A stretch of DNA of 64,000 bases from Pedobacter sp. ASV17 (GCF_016429065.1 NZ_JAELTX010000005.1:1-64000); one strand, 5' to 3'; shown: positions 15,854 through 27,254, counted from the first letter of the stretch. Numbers and translations: made by a program. The notes: generated by a model from the sequence alone, not told the origin.

Positions 15854-18790
15854 CTAAAACAAAGACCCCTGTCCTTTGTCATCTATTTTAATATCACCAG
15901 GATTGGTAATCTCGAACGATATTTTCTTTTTCTGAACTGGCGGCTCTGCTCCTTCGGCAGCAGGCGTTTCAGCTTCTGTTTTAGGTTTAGCTTCTTTCGC
16001 AGGCTCCTCTACCACCAAAGGCTTAGCAGCCGATTTAAAGCTTGGCTTAGCTTTTTTAGGCGCTTCCTCTTTTGGCTCCTCTCGCTCTTGTTCTTGCTCC
16101 TTTGGCTCAAAAGTAGGGCTATCTTCATTCGGCTCAGGAGTTACTTCCTCTACCTCAATTTCATTCACCGTTTCTTCGGCACCTTCTTCTGGCTCCTCAC
16201 CTTCTTTGCTCGGGTCAGTATGTACTTCTACCACTTCAAAGTGTGAATCCTCTAAATGGTCTATGCCAATTTCCAGTTCCGCATCAACCAAAGTAATATT
16301 TTTTACCGTATGCGATGTTAACCTGTTTCCATTAGCTTTCCAACCTTTAACATCAATTAAGCTGGCCAATTCCAAGTCCAACGTTTCTGGTGTTTTGGTT
16401 TTACCTTTTTCTACATCAACGGTTAACTTAGCATCTGTTTTACCAGTAATGAAAACCATTTTCGAACCGTTCTCCTCACTGATAAAGCTCACCACTTTAC
16501 CTATCGGCTGTACATCAAAAACAAATCGTTTTACGAAATAATTTTTAGCCTTGCCATCATAATGCACCACGCCATAAACATGTTCGGCATTAAATTTCTG
16601 CATCAGTACAATACCTTCGTCAAAGTGGTTGTTCAGTTCAAAGGTGCTCAACTCATAAGTACCGTTGCCATACACCTGTAGGATTTTATCATCACCATCA
16701 AATTCGCCCAGGTATTTACCTCTGCCATCCACATTCAGACGTTTCAAAATGTCATCGTACCAAATTTTAATCCCCGCCAACGTAGAAACACCCTTAGATT
16801 TTAGCAATACCTTTTTGATAGGGAATTTCACCACAATATTACCCATTGAGCTTCGGCCCTTAATGGCAATATTGGCAAAATCAATATCGATAGCCAGTTT
16901 CTTTAGCTTAGAATGAGGTTTCAATTGTACGTTAACAATCTCTGCCTCGCCATTAGGGTTAGCCGTAAAGTACAATACTTTTGAGCCTTTGGTCCCCTTG
17001 GTAAGGTCATACTCCTTATCACGGGTTACCCCAACTACCGAGAAACGTTTGATATAACTGATTCCGCTTCCGCCATCCTTATAAATCATGTTGTAAACCG
17101 TACGCTCATCGCCCTTTTTAAATACTTGGGCATGGATAATCTGTTTACCCACAAAAGTTTTATCCGATACTTTGGTCACAATAAAACGACCATCTTCACG
17201 GAACACAATGATTTCGTCAATATCCGAACAGTCGCCAATATATTCGTCTTTTTTAAGGCCTGTACCAATAAAACCATCTTCACGGTTCATGTACAGTTTT
17301 ACGTTGGCCAAAGCTACTTTCGCGGCCTCTACCCTATCGAACAGCCTAATTTCAGTTTTACGCTCACGACCTTTGCCGTATTTGGCTTTTATTTTCTCGA
17401 ACCAAGCAATGGTATAATCCGTTAAATGACGCAAATGACCACGCACCACCTTCATCTCATCCTCCAAAGCCTTCATCATCTCATCCGCTTTTTTCACATC
17501 AAAACGGGTGATGCTACTCATCGGCTTATCAATTAATTTTTTGAAATCTTCAGGTTGAATTTCGCGATATAAAGAAGCCTTAAATGGCTCAAATAAGCGA
17601 TGCAAAACTTCTACCACCGTATCAAAATCTCCAGAGTTTTCGTACTCTGAATTTTTGTACATCCCCTCTTGGATAAAGATTTTCAATAAAGAACTAAAAA
17701 ATACCCTTTCCTGTAACTCGTGCAAACGAATCTCTAATTCCTGCTTCAGTAAGGATTTAGTGAATTTCGTATTCTGCTCTAAAATATCGTTAACACTCAA
17801 AAAGTGAGGTTTATCTTCCTTAATTACGCAAGTATTTGGCGATATAGACACCTCACAGTTGGTGAAAGCATACAACGCATCAATCGTTACGTCGGGAGAG
17901 ATACCTGGAGCCAAATGCACTACAATTTCAACATTGGCAGCCGTGTTGTCCTCAATTTTTTTGATCTTAATTTTACCCTTGTCGTTAGCCGCCAACACAC
18001 TATCAATTAAGGATCCTGTAGTGGTACTATAAGGAACCTCGGTAATCACCAAAGTCTTTTTATCGCGTTCGGTAATTTTAGCACGCACCCTAATTTTACC
18101 CCCACGCTGACCTTCATTGTAGTTAGAAAAATCGGCCATACCGCCCGTAAAGAAATCGGGTAGGATGTTACTTCTATTGCCCTTCAAAATTTCAATAGAA
18201 GCATCAATTAACTCCACAAAGTTGTGGGGCATAATTTTGGTGGCCAAACCTACGGCAATCCCCTCGGCACCCTGCGCCAATAATAAAGGGAACTTTACAG
18301 GCAAAGTAAGTGGCTCGTTGTTACGACCATCATAACTCAATTGCCAAACCGTCGTATCGGCATTAAAAACTACATCGTTGGCAAATTTCGATAAACGGGC
18401 TTCAATGTAACGTGGCGCAGCAGCACTATCGCCAGTAATTGGGTCGCCCCAGTTACCCTGACAATCAATCAACAGGTTTTTCTGTCCAATTTGCACCATC
18501 GCATCCCCAATAGAGGCATCCCCGTGCGGGTGGTACTTCATGGTATTACCAATCACGTTGGCCGCTTTGTTAAAACGTCCATCATCCATTTCCTTCAATG
18601 AATGCATGATACGGCGCTGTACAGGCTTAAAACCATCATTGATATGCGGTACCGCCCTATCCAAAATTACATACGAAGCATAGTCCAAAAACCAATTTTC
18701 ATACAAACCGTTGATAGGAATCACCGTGTGCTTATGTTCCTGCTCTTCGGGCAAATTGGTTTCGTTTAAATCGTCCAGTTCTTCACTCAT
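15854..18790 (-). CDS. parC: DNA gyrase/topoisomerase IV subunit A
   Basis: 978 aa type IIA topoisomerase breakage-reunion subunit. Near the N-terminus are HINDGFKPVQRRIMHSL and KYHPHGDASIGDAMVQ; the catalytic tyrosine is Y128 in AAPRYIEARL. A coiled-coil/C-gate region follows, then beta-pinwheel repeats from about 510 to 860. The GyrA-box is not visible, which with the HGDASIGD motif favours the ParC-like paralogue of Bacteroidota. The last ~115 residues are a Glu/Pro/Lys-rich disordered tail ending in a short KISFEITNPGDIKIDD segment. It acts with a ParE-type ATPase subunit, which is not in this window. Confidence 0.9.
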   Translation of the reverse strand: MSEELDDLNETNLPEEQEHKHTVIPINGLYENWFLDYASYVILDRAVPHINDGFKPVQRRIMHSLKEMDDGRFNKAANVIGNTMKYHPHGDASIGDAMVQIGQKNLLIDCQGNWGDPITGDSAAAPRYIEARLSKFANDVVFNADTTVWQLSYDGRNNEPLTLPVKFPLLLAQGAEGIAVGLATKIMPHNFVELIDASIEILKGNRSNILPDFFTGGMADFSNYNEGQRGGKIRVRAKITERDKKTLVITEVPYSTTTGSLIDSVLAANDKGKIKIKKIEDNTAANVEIVVHLAPGISPDVTIDALYAFTNCEVSISPNTCVIKEDKPHFLSVNDILEQNTKFTKSLLKQELEIRLHELQERVFFSSLLKIFIQEGMYKNSEYENSGDFDTVVEVLHRLFEPFKASLYREIQPEDFKKLIDKPMSSITRFDVKKADEMMKALEDEMKVVRGHLRHLTDYTIAWFEKIKAKYGKGRERKTEIRLFDRVEAAKVALANVKLYMNREDGFIGTGLKKDEYIGDCSDIDEIIVFREDGRFIVTKVSDKTFVGKQIIHAQVFKKGDERTVYNMIYKDGGSGISYIKRFSVVGVTRDKEYDLTKGTKGSKVLYFTANPNGEAEIVNVQLKPHSKLKKLAIDIDFANIAIKGRSSMGNIVVKFPIKKVLLKSKGVSTLAGIKIWYDDILKRLNVDGRGKYLGEFDGDDKILQVYGNGTYELSTFELNNHFDEGIVLMQKFNAEHVYGVVHYDGKAKNYFVKRFVFDVQPIGKVVSFISEENGSKMVFITGKTDAKLTVDVEKGKTKTPETLDLELASLIDVKGWKANGNRLTSHTVKNITLVDAELEIGIDHLEDSHFEVVEVHTDPSKEGEEPEEGAEETVNEIEVEEVTPEPNEDSPTFEPKEQEQEREEPKEEAPKKAKPSFKSAAKPLVVEEPAKEAKPKTEAETPAAEGAEPPVQKKKISFEITNPGDIKIDDKGQGSLF

Positions 18791-19033
18791 GTGCTAAAAA
18801 AATTTTTGGGATGCGTAAATATAAGATTTGGTGCTCATTTAAAAGAGATAAGTTTTAAACAACTGCATAAAAAACCCTGTTGCAAGCAATGCAAACCACT
18901 AATGATCACCAATTAGAAAACCGCTGAACTTAAATGAAGGCTAGTTATTTTTTTCTGAAAAGCAGGGTCACTCATTCTTAGGTTTCCACTGCCCCGCTTT
19001 TCGTTGCAATCTTTTTGTGATTGCTTGTGCCCA

Positions 19034-19063
19034 AACCTCGTAGGTTTTAAAACCTGCGAGGTT
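19034..19063. repeat. Palindrome family C, copy C1
   Basis: AACCTCGTAGGTTTT with right arm AAACCTGCGAGGTT; one arm base is changed (T:G instead of T:A), so a wobble would keep the stem in RNA. Confidence 0.8.
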
Positions 19064-19136
19064 TCTCTCTGGATGACTAACAAAAAGTATTTCCACTGCA
19101 ATCGGGTTTAAAAGGCAATTGCTATGCTTTAAGCTA

Positions 19137-19167
19137 AACCTCGTAGGTTTCGAAAACCTACGAGGTT
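19137..19167. repeat. Palindrome family C, copy C2
   Basis: Perfect 14-bp stem, AACCTCGTAGGTTT/AAACCTACGAGGTT, loop CGA. Confidence 0.85.
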
Positions 19168-19182
19168 TCATGTAACTGTTCA

Positions 19183-19213
19183 GACTTACGAAGTTTTGAA
19201 AACTTCGTAAGTC
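19183..19213. repeat. Palindrome family B, copy B3
   Basis: Perfect 14-bp stem GACTTACGAAGTTT/AAACTTCGTAAGTC, loop TGA. Matches B1 and B2 near parC. Confidence 0.85.
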
Positions 19214-19270
19214 TACACTGCGTAAGTCTCCAAATCACAAAAAGCTAATAAAAATACCCAACTAAAATAT

Positions 19271-19278
19271 TAGTTTTG
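19271..19278 (+). promoter_or_regulatory. Putative -7 element of the protease gene
   Basis: TAGTTTTG fits TAnnTTTG, 28 nt before the ATG at 19307. No -33 TTG at the usual distance. Confidence 0.4.
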
Positions 19279-19306
19279 TTTAAGAAACAAACCCATAAAT
19301 CATTCA

Positions 19307-20140
19307 ATGAAAAAGTTGCTCCTATTATTACTGCTTATCCCTTTTAACATCTTTGCGCAAAGCATTCCGTTTCAACTCACCCCTGCTGGGCATATCTTGG
19401 TAAAAGCCAAAATAGAAGGCAAAGAGGGTAATTTTATTTTTGATACTGGAGGTGGAATCAACTTGTTCTTCAACGACTTTGCCAAAGACCTTTCCCAACA
19501 ACAATCCTATAATTTTTTCACCGCTTTTAGGGCAACTGGCGAACGTATTGACTGCCCTATTTTCCATAGTAAAGAAATAAGTTTTGGTGGAAAAACATTC
19601 AAAAATACGGTTTACACCACTTTCGACATGAAGATTAATGGCATTAATGGTTTAATCTCTTTGCCAATGTTGGAAGACACCGACTTCATCATCGATTACA
19701 AACAGAAGCAAATTATTTTGGGAGAAATCAAGTCTACCAAAAACATTAAATCTTTTGACATTCAACTCGCTACCATAGCAGACAATGCCACCGACATTTT
19801 CACTTACGTAGTGTTAAATGGCAAATACAAAATCAAAGTATTGTTAGATTCTGGCGCAGGAAGTAACTCTTTTTGGCTAAGCGACAAATTAATAGCCACA
19901 TTGAACTTGAACAAGGAAACACTTGAAACCATCGAGAAGAAAAGCGAGTTCAATGCCAATCAAACCACCAAAATATACACAGGCAGTATTGCTTCCATCT
20001 CCAATGATTATGCTACCGTAAACAACCCTAAAGTAAACTTTATAGAGGGATTAATTTACGAGGGAAAAACCAGCATCAACTGGTTAGGTAACAAAATTGG
20101 TTTTAGCTTAAAGAAAAAGAAAATCTACATTTTAGATTAA
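19307..20140 (+). CDS. Retropepsin-like aspartic protease, secreted
   Basis: 277 aa. A signal peptide (KKLLLLLLLIPFNIFAQ) precedes two half-domains, each with a catalytic-type motif: D46-T-G-G-G in GNFIFDTGGG and D181-S-G-A-G in VLLDSGAGSNSF. Each is followed by a hydrophobic strand and a psi-loop-like turn (GLISLPML), as in bacterial pepsin/retropepsin-like aspartyl proteases. The duplicated half is fused in one chain rather than a dimer. Both aspartates are present, so activity is plausible; substrate unknown. It stands alone in its own transcription unit. Confidence 0.8.
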   Translation: MKKLLLLLLLIPFNIFAQSIPFQLTPAGHILVKAKIEGKEGNFIFDTGGGINLFFNDFAKDLSQQQSYNFFTAFRATGERIDCPIFHSKEISFGGKTFKNTVYTTFDMKINGINGLISLPMLEDTDFIIDYKQKQIILGEIKSTKNIKSFDIQLATIADNATDIFTYVVLNGKYKIKVLLDSGAGSNSFWLSDKLIATLNLNKETLETIEKKSEFNANQTTKIYTGSIASISNDYATVNNPKVNFIEGLIYEGKTSINWLGNKIGFSLKKKKIYILD

Positions 20141-20639
20141 GGAACAACTTCGTTTTTCATTATATCCAGCCTCAGCTCCCCTCTTCATTCTACTAAAATC
20201 GGCCTCGGCCTGTTCGGCATGAACTCTTATGTGCCTATGTGGTTGTATTTTTTTTACCAAAAATGCAAAAGCTTCCAAAATGAACCACATAGGTACATAG
20301 CAAACTCAATAGTATTAACAAAATGCCATAATAGCAGATAGCCGTGGATTTTTATTTATTTTTTTCTATGATTTGAAAGGTATAAATGAGCTCAATCGTT
20401 TCAGTTTTGCATATTTTTTCATCTATAAGAAACCTGAGCTTACTTTAAATAGTAGCAAAATGAAGATATTTTAGGCATAAAATTCTAGTTATAAAATGTA
20501 AGAAGTATTTATTATCCGGAACTCACTTAGGTTAATAGAAAATCATGTAACCACGAAGTGGCGCCATTGTTCTAACACACTATCCCTGCAAACCAACAAC
20601 CCTGAAAGGGTGATATAAAGGCCAGCACACCTTTCCCAA
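20141..20639. other. Gene-free stretch with repeat E
   Basis: 499 bases with no credible gene. It contains inverted repeat E copy 2 (20228-20300) and, at 20599-20611, a small ACCCTGAAAGGGT stem that shares CTGAAAGGG with the text at 54935-54944 before asnB. Confidence 0.6.
20228..20300. repeat. Inverted repeat, family E copy 2
   Basis: Arms TATGTGCCTATGTGGTT and AACCACATAGGTACATA; same arms as 13032-13085 but with a longer AT-rich loop. Confidence 0.7.
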
Positions 20640-21494
20640 CTAGTTATCCTCCCTAAATTCAGAAGGCGTCATTGCTGTTAAGCCTTTAAAAAACTTGGTA
20701 AAGCTGGCATGGTCATAAAAATTCAAGTCGTAAACAATATCCTTTACCGACATTTCCGAAACTTTCAGCAATCGCTTTGCTTCCAGTAAAATCCTGTCCT
20801 TAATTAGCGAAGAAGCCGTAGTATTCAAACTTTTCTGACATACCACATTCAAATAATTGGCCGAGATATGAAGTTGGTCGGCGTAAAAAGAAACAGAGCG
20901 TTGTTGCTTAAAATGCTGCTCCACCAAATTCAAAAATTTAGTAATTACGGCATTGGAATGAAACCTTTCCACCTCCCTAAAATTAGCTTCAATCACTTTG
21001 CTCACCAGCAAGCCAATAATTTTGCTCCTTGCCTGAACAAGCTCCCAAAAAACATCTTTGGTTTCCTTTAATTCGGTTTGAATAGATTTAAATTCATGCA
21101 AAAGCTCCTTGCAAATAGCGGCTGGAACCTCAAGCACTGGATGGCTTTGATAGTACGAAGTAGAATATTTTAAGGATGACCAAAACATCTCAAACCACTT
21201 TCTACTAACCATCAATTGATAGCCTAAAGTTCCCTCTTTAATATCCCATTGATGTACCTGATTGGGAAAAACCAAATGCACTTGCTGGTCTTTAATTTCG
21301 TAATGCTTAAAATCAATCGTATGCTCGCCTCTTCCCTTCTCAAACAAAATGACGATAAAGAAATCGTGTTTATGTGGCTTGGCAATGTAATTTTTCCCTC
21401 GCAACTCGTGGAACAACAAATCACTACCCTGAGTAGGATGCGTACTAAATTCTTGGATATTCAGCAAAGGGAAGTGGTCAGGATTTAGCCCCAT
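20640..21494 (-). CDS. AraC-family transcriptional regulator
   Basis: 284 aa. The N-terminal cupin-type sensor (about 20-110; KPHKHDFFIVILFEKGRGEHTIDF, HLVFPNQVHQW) is followed by a linker and the C-terminal double helix-turn-helix (about 185-284; VSFYADQLHISANYLNVVCQKSLNTTASSLIKDRILLEAKRLL and DHASFTKFFKGLTAMTPSEFR). It probably binds a small ligand and activates transcription. Neighbours on the same strand are the ankyrin lipoprotein and amidohydrolase genes, which are plausible targets but unproven. Confidence 0.88.
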   Translation of the reverse strand: MGLNPDHFPLLNIQEFSTHPTQGSDLLFHELRGKNYIAKPHKHDFFIVILFEKGRGEHTIDFKHYEIKDQQVHLVFPNQVHQWDIKEGTLGYQLMVSRKWFEMFWSSLKYSTSYYQSHPVLEVPAAICKELLHEFKSIQTELKETKDVFWELVQARSKIIGLLVSKVIEANFREVERFHSNAVITKFLNLVEQHFKQQRSVSFYADQLHISANYLNVVCQKSLNTTASSLIKDRILLEAKRLLKVSEMSVKDIVYDLNFYDHASFTKFFKGLTAMTPSEFREDN

Positions 21495-21556
21495 GAATGT
21501 TTCAGTTTTTTGCTAAATATAACAAAAACCGAAAACCCATCTCCTATATTCTTAGC

Positions 21557-22222
21557 TTACTGCAATAGATGAACAATTTCTTGATACCCTCGGTTTTTAG
21601 CATGTTGCAAAGCCGTGATGCCATCTTTATCAGCAATGCGCAAATTGGCACCACCATCCTTCAAAATCTGCACAATTTGTTGGTACTTTTTACTGCCATC
21701 ACCCAAAATAACCGCTTCCAACAACGCAGTCCACCCTAAACGATTTACATGGTCTACAGGATAACCTTTGGTGTTTACCAAAACCCTTACCGTTTCTATA
21801 TGGCCTCGCTCACAAGCTGGAATAAGTGCCGACCCGTTGTATCGATTAAAAACATCGAAACGAGCACCGTTTGCCAAATACAGCTTAACCAAAGCCGTTT
21901 GACCACTGGCACCAGCATATAAAAAAGGGCTATCCAAATGATCTGCCTGCAGGTTCACATCTGCGCCATGAGCAACTAATAGTTGGGCCATTTCCAAGTG
22001 TTGGTTAATGGTAGCAATCAACAACAAACTTCGCTTATTTTTATCTTGCGTATTCACCTCAGCCCCTTTCTCCAAAGCGCTCTTTACTGCCGCCAAATCA
22101 TTACGCTTCACTAAGTCTATTATATCTTGTTGCATCATCTCATTTTTTAGATTGAATTGATTGGTTTGCTGACATACACCAAGCAGGCTATATGACAACA
22201 GGATCAACATCATTTTCATCAT
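21557..22222 (-). CDS. Ankyrin-repeat lipoprotein
   Basis: 221 aa from ATG at 22222. The frame stays open further upstream into the amidohydrolase gene, but the start MMKMMLILLSYSLLGVC gives a proper lipoprotein signal (Cys about 16) and a tight 8-bp junction. Residues about 32-221 hold five ankyrin-like repeats (NDLAAVKSALEKGAEVN; HLEMAQLLVAHGADVN; GQTALVKLYLANGARFD; GHIETVRVLVNT; GYQEIVHLLQ), a protein-binding scaffold. The tight spacing says it is co-transcribed with the amidohydrolase and may bind it or a partner at the membrane. Confidence 0.82.
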   Translation of the reverse strand: MMKMMLILLSYSLLGVCQQTNQFNLKNEMMQQDIIDLVKRNDLAAVKSALEKGAEVNTQDKNKRSLLLIATINQHLEMAQLLVAHGADVNLQADHLDSPFLYAGASGQTALVKLYLANGARFDVFNRYNGSALIPACERGHIETVRVLVNTKGYPVDHVNRLGWTALLEAVILGDGSKKYQQIVQILKDGGANLRIADKDGITALQHAKNRGYQEIVHLLQ

Positions 22223-22230
22223 GTCACTTT

Positions 22231-23559
22231 TTAAAACACCTTGTTCCCCTCGTAAACCAAAGATTTCACCTCTGAAATTCTCGAAACTGCTTCTGCCGAA
22301 CAACTTGCCTCAAGAAAGACCAAATTTGCTTTATCTCCTACTTTTGGCCATTGTTGCTCACCTTTATCCGTTAATGGCAACACGTTCGCAGTAGCCAAAC
22401 CTAACATCCTCGATAACTGAAATTCGGTAGAATAACCATATAGTTGAGCGGCCAAATTTGCTTTTTGCAGTACGCTACCTGTTCCAAAGGTATTCCAGTG
22501 GTCTACAATGCTGTCGTTACCTGTTAAAACCTCCACCTTATATTTCATTAAAGCTGGAATAGGCATCACCAAACTTCCAAAAGGAATGGTTGAAACAATA
22601 CCCACCTTGGCTTCAGCAAGCTTCTCGGCAAGTTCCTCTTGTTTGGTTTTACTTACTCTAGCCAACGCAAAACAGTGGCTTAAATAAGTCTTTCCTTTTA
22701 GGACTGGATTTTCGTTCACTTTTTTAATCAAATACTCGATGGTTTGTACGCCCGAATCACCCGTTTCATGCAAATGAATATCAATACCCTTTTGATAATC
22801 CAAAGCCAATTGCACTGTAAAATCCATGGTTTTTTCAATGGCTCCATCTACGTTAAACGGATCAAGTCCACCAATAAAATCTATGTCTGTTTGAGCCGCT
22901 TCTTTCAAGTAAGGGACAGATTCAGTATAGAAAACACCATGCTGAGGGAAAGCGACCAACTCGGCACCAAACACCTTCTTTTTACGCTCCAAAGCAATCT
23001 GGAGGTTTTTCAAAGAATCCAACTTGGAGGTTGGCTCAATATTCACGTGGCTGCGAGCAAACGAAGTTCCTTTAGATTGTAGCAGTTCAATCAACTTCTC
23101 GGCTTTATGGGTAGAATTCTTTAACATTTCGGGCAACATTTGCTGCTCCAAGGCAATCATACCTTTTACGCCGCCTGTTCTTCTTTTTATCGCTTGCCAA
23201 TGATCGCCGTAAAAAGTTTTATCCAAATGGATGTGCATATCCTTAAAAGAAGGCAACATCAAATAACCCTTCGCATCCACCGCATTTTTTAGGCTAGGTT
23301 GGTTAGGGCCAATCTTTACAATGCTACCTTTATCAATCTCTACACAAAACAAATCCGTTTTGGTAGCCGCTACTTCTCCCTGTTCATCATAAGTAAAACC
23401 CGTTTCCAAACGAACATTTTTAAGTGTCAACTTACCATTTGTTGACGTGGCTACTTCTTGATTTTCACCCTGGGCTCCAGCAATTTCAGGAGCCAATACT
23501 AAACCAGCAACTGCAAAAGAAGCATTCTTGATAAAATTTTTACGTGATATACCGTCCAT
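22231..23559 (-). CDS. Exported amidohydrolase, cytosine-deaminase-like
   Basis: 442 aa metal-dependent hydrolase. Metal and active-site motifs: MHIHLDK (HxH), HLHETGD, the SHC histidine, and a C-terminal Asp region (TGNDSIVDHW). HIHLDK with HLHETGD is the CodA/cytosine deaminase-like arrangement, so a cyclic amidine or amide substrate is likely. The N-terminus SRKNFIKNASFAVAGLVLAPEIAGAQ looks like a Tat signal with RK in place of RR, so it is probably exported. It is followed by the ankyrin lipoprotein gene at 8 bp. Confidence 0.82.
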   Translation of the reverse strand: MDGISRKNFIKNASFAVAGLVLAPEIAGAQGENQEVATSTNGKLTLKNVRLETGFTYDEQGEVAATKTDLFCVEIDKGSIVKIGPNQPSLKNAVDAKGYLMLPSFKDMHIHLDKTFYGDHWQAIKRRTGGVKGMIALEQQMLPEMLKNSTHKAEKLIELLQSKGTSFARSHVNIEPTSKLDSLKNLQIALERKKKVFGAELVAFPQHGVFYTESVPYLKEAAQTDIDFIGGLDPFNVDGAIEKTMDFTVQLALDYQKGIDIHLHETGDSGVQTIEYLIKKVNENPVLKGKTYLSHCFALARVSKTKQEELAEKLAEAKVGIVSTIPFGSLVMPIPALMKYKVEVLTGNDSIVDHWNTFGTGSVLQKANLAAQLYGYSTEFQLSRMLGLATANVLPLTDKGEQQWPKVGDKANLVFLEASCSAEAVSRISEVKSLVYEGNKVF

Positions 23560-23578
23560 CGTTTACCTATTTTGAATA

Positions 23579-23597
23579 CAAAATTAGCTTAAGCTAA
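23579..23597 (-). promoter_or_regulatory. Promoter with palindromic operator candidate
   Basis: Minus-strand -7 box TAATTTTG (23579-23586) abuts a perfect 14-bp palindrome TTAGCTTAAGCTAA (23584-23597), 20-38 bp before the amidohydrolase ATG. It could be a regulator site. Confidence 0.45.
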
Positions 23598-23686
23598 CCG
23601 AAGTATGTTGTACATTTTATCCCAAAATCTGTACAATTCATTTCTACAAAACTGCCTTACAGAAATAAATCTTCTTTCAACCCTAA

Positions 23687-25723
<2,037 letters not shown>

Positions 25724-25829
25724 GAAACTTAATTTTGAATGAATGAGTTTTGAATGAGTAAATAATCAGCAATGAGCATAACCTATTCAAAATTCTACCA
25801 TTCAATAATTCAATAATTAATAATATATA

Positions 25830-26708
25830 ATGAACAAATTTCACGGAACAGGTGTAGCAATGATCACACCGTTCAACACCGATGGCTCGGTAGATTATCA
25901 GGGCTTAGAGCGCCTGATCAATCACTTGGTTAATGGAGGTATAGATTACCTCGTGTCTTTAGGTACCACTGGCGAAACTGCCACATTAAGCAAGGACGAG
26001 AAGAAGAAGGTGTGGGAGTTTACCGCTGAAATTAACAATGGTCGTTTGCCTTTAGTGGCTGGCATTGGTGGCAATGATACTTTAGGTGTTGCCGAAGAAA
26101 TCAGAACTTTTGAAAGCAATGGCTACGGTGCAATCTTGTCTGTAAGCCCTTACTACAATAAACCTAACCAAGAAGGTATTTACCAACATTACAAATACCT
26201 AAGCGAAACGAGTGCTTTGCCTATCTTGCTTTATAATGTACCGGGCAGAACTGGCTCGAACATGTTGCCAGAAACCACTTGCAGACTAGCAAACGACTTT
26301 AAAAACCTTATTGGAATTAAAGATGCAGCTGGATCGTTTGACCAGTTTAACCAAATCATGAGGGATAAACCTGCTGATTTCATGTTGATTTCTGGAGATG
26401 ATCCTGTAGCATTACCAATGATGTCTATTGGTGCAGTAGGTGTTATTTCAGTCATTGGAAATGCCTTGCCTAAGCAATTCTCCGATATGATCAGGTTATG
26501 TTTAAATGGTGAATTTGCAAAAGCAACCCCTGCGCATTTAAGTTTATTAGAATTTACAAGATTATGCTTTGCCGAAGGTAATCCAGTAGGTGTAAAATCT
26601 GCTTTGAAACAACTTGGCATTTGTGGTGACGATGTTCGTTTACCATTGGTAAAAGCTACTGATGGCTTGAACGCAGCTATTGCTGAACAATTGAAACAAT
26701 TGGCATAA
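25830..26708 (+). CDS. dapA: 4-hydroxy-tetrahydrodipicolinate synthase
   Basis: 292 aa TIM-barrel class I aldolase that condenses pyruvate and aspartate semialdehyde in the lysine/meso-diaminopimelate pathway. The Schiff-base lysine is K164 in GIKDAAGS; GTTGET (45-50) supplies the proton-relay threonines and Y135 lies in LLYNVPGRTG. A strong terminator follows. Its product feeds the meso-DAP used by MurE, encoded in the same window. Confidence 0.97.
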   Translation: MNKFHGTGVAMITPFNTDGSVDYQGLERLINHLVNGGIDYLVSLGTTGETATLSKDEKKKVWEFTAEINNGRLPLVAGIGGNDTLGVAEEIRTFESNGYGAILSVSPYYNKPNQEGIYQHYKYLSETSALPILLYNVPGRTGSNMLPETTCRLANDFKNLIGIKDAAGSFDQFNQIMRDKPADFMLISGDDPVALPMMSIGAVGVISVIGNALPKQFSDMIRLCLNGEFAKATPAHLSLLEFTRLCFAEGNPVGVKSALKQLGICGDDVRLPLVKATDGLNAAIAEQLKQLA

Positions 26709-26731
26709 TCATCGTCGTTAAAAGATAGAGG

Positions 26732-26757
26732 AGTCCCGTACGTACGGGACTTTTTTA
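26732..26757 (+). terminator. Intrinsic terminator of dapA
   Basis: Perfect stem AGTCCCGTA/TACGGGACT with no spare loop bases, followed by TTTTTTATTT, 24 bp past the stop. Confidence 0.92.
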
Positions 26758-26762
26758 TTTCC

Positions 26763-26800
26763 CGTCGTTTCGATCCCGAGCTTTCGGGATCGAAATGACG
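26763..26800. repeat. Long palindrome beside the tandem array
   Basis: CGTCGTTTCGATCCCG pairs with CGGGATCGAAATGACG (one G:T) around a short loop. Decayed related text is seen at 29206-29222. Confidence 0.8.
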
Positions 26801-26818
26801 ATTAATTACGCCTAGTTA

Positions 26819-26849
26819 AACCTCGTAGGTTTTCAAAACCTACGAGGTT
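26819..26849. repeat. Palindrome family C, copy C3
   Basis: Perfect 14-bp stem AACCTCGTAGGTTT/AAACCTACGAGGTT; opens tandem unit 1. Confidence 0.85.
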
Positions 26850-27020
26850 ATACAAGTCTTAGAAATGACGGCAAAGGTTGGCAAAAGCCGTTATTCTTTT
26901 CGTCATTGCGAGGTACGACGTAATCCTACTACATTAGAATAACTATCGCTTTAAGATTGCTTTCCCGAAAAAAGTGCGGGACAGACTGTACCTCGCAATA
27001 ACGGACAGTTGTGCCTATTA

Positions 27021-27051
27021 AACCTCGTAGGTTTTAAAAACCTACGAGGTT
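27021..27051. repeat. Palindrome family C, copy C4
   Basis: Same stem; loop TAA. Opens tandem unit 2. Confidence 0.85.
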
Positions 27052-27223
27052 ATGCAAGTCTTAGAAATGACGGCAAAGATTGGCAAAAGCCGTTATTCTT
27101 TTCGTCATTGCGAGGCACGAAGCAATCCTACAACATTAGAATAACTATCGCTTTAAGATTTCTTTCCCGAAAAAAGTGCGGCACAGGCTGTACCTCGTAA
27201 TGACAGACAGTTGTGCTTAGTTA

Positions 27224-27254
27224 AACCTCGTAGGTTTTGAAAACCTACGAGGTT
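27224..27254. repeat. Palindrome family C, copy C5
   Basis: Same stem; loop TGA. Opens the partial third unit. Confidence 0.85.

Larger units (their letters stand above)
18791..19306. other. Gene-free stretch with palindromic repeats
   Basis: 516 bases with no credible gene. It carries two family C palindromes (19034-19063, 19137-19167), one family B palindrome (19183-19213) and a decayed B half near 19220-19231. Small ORFs here only read through the palindromes. A TAGTTTTG -7 box for the protease gene lies at the right end. Confidence 0.7.

Noticed and set aside
18913-19171. Small minus-strand frames before the protease gene
   Set aside because: They read through family C palindromes and have no start context or homologous features.
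22223-22303. Longer start for the ankyrin gene overlapping the amidohydrolase gene
   Set aside because: The upstream 27 codons are the out-of-frame end of the amidohydrolase; the ATG at 22222 gives a lipoprotein signal.
27009-27200. Small frame in the tandem array
   Set aside because: Made entirely of repeat text; not preserved between units.
26817-27254. CRISPR array
   Set aside because: Repeats are palindromes inside 202-bp near-identical units, with no unique spacers and no cas genes.
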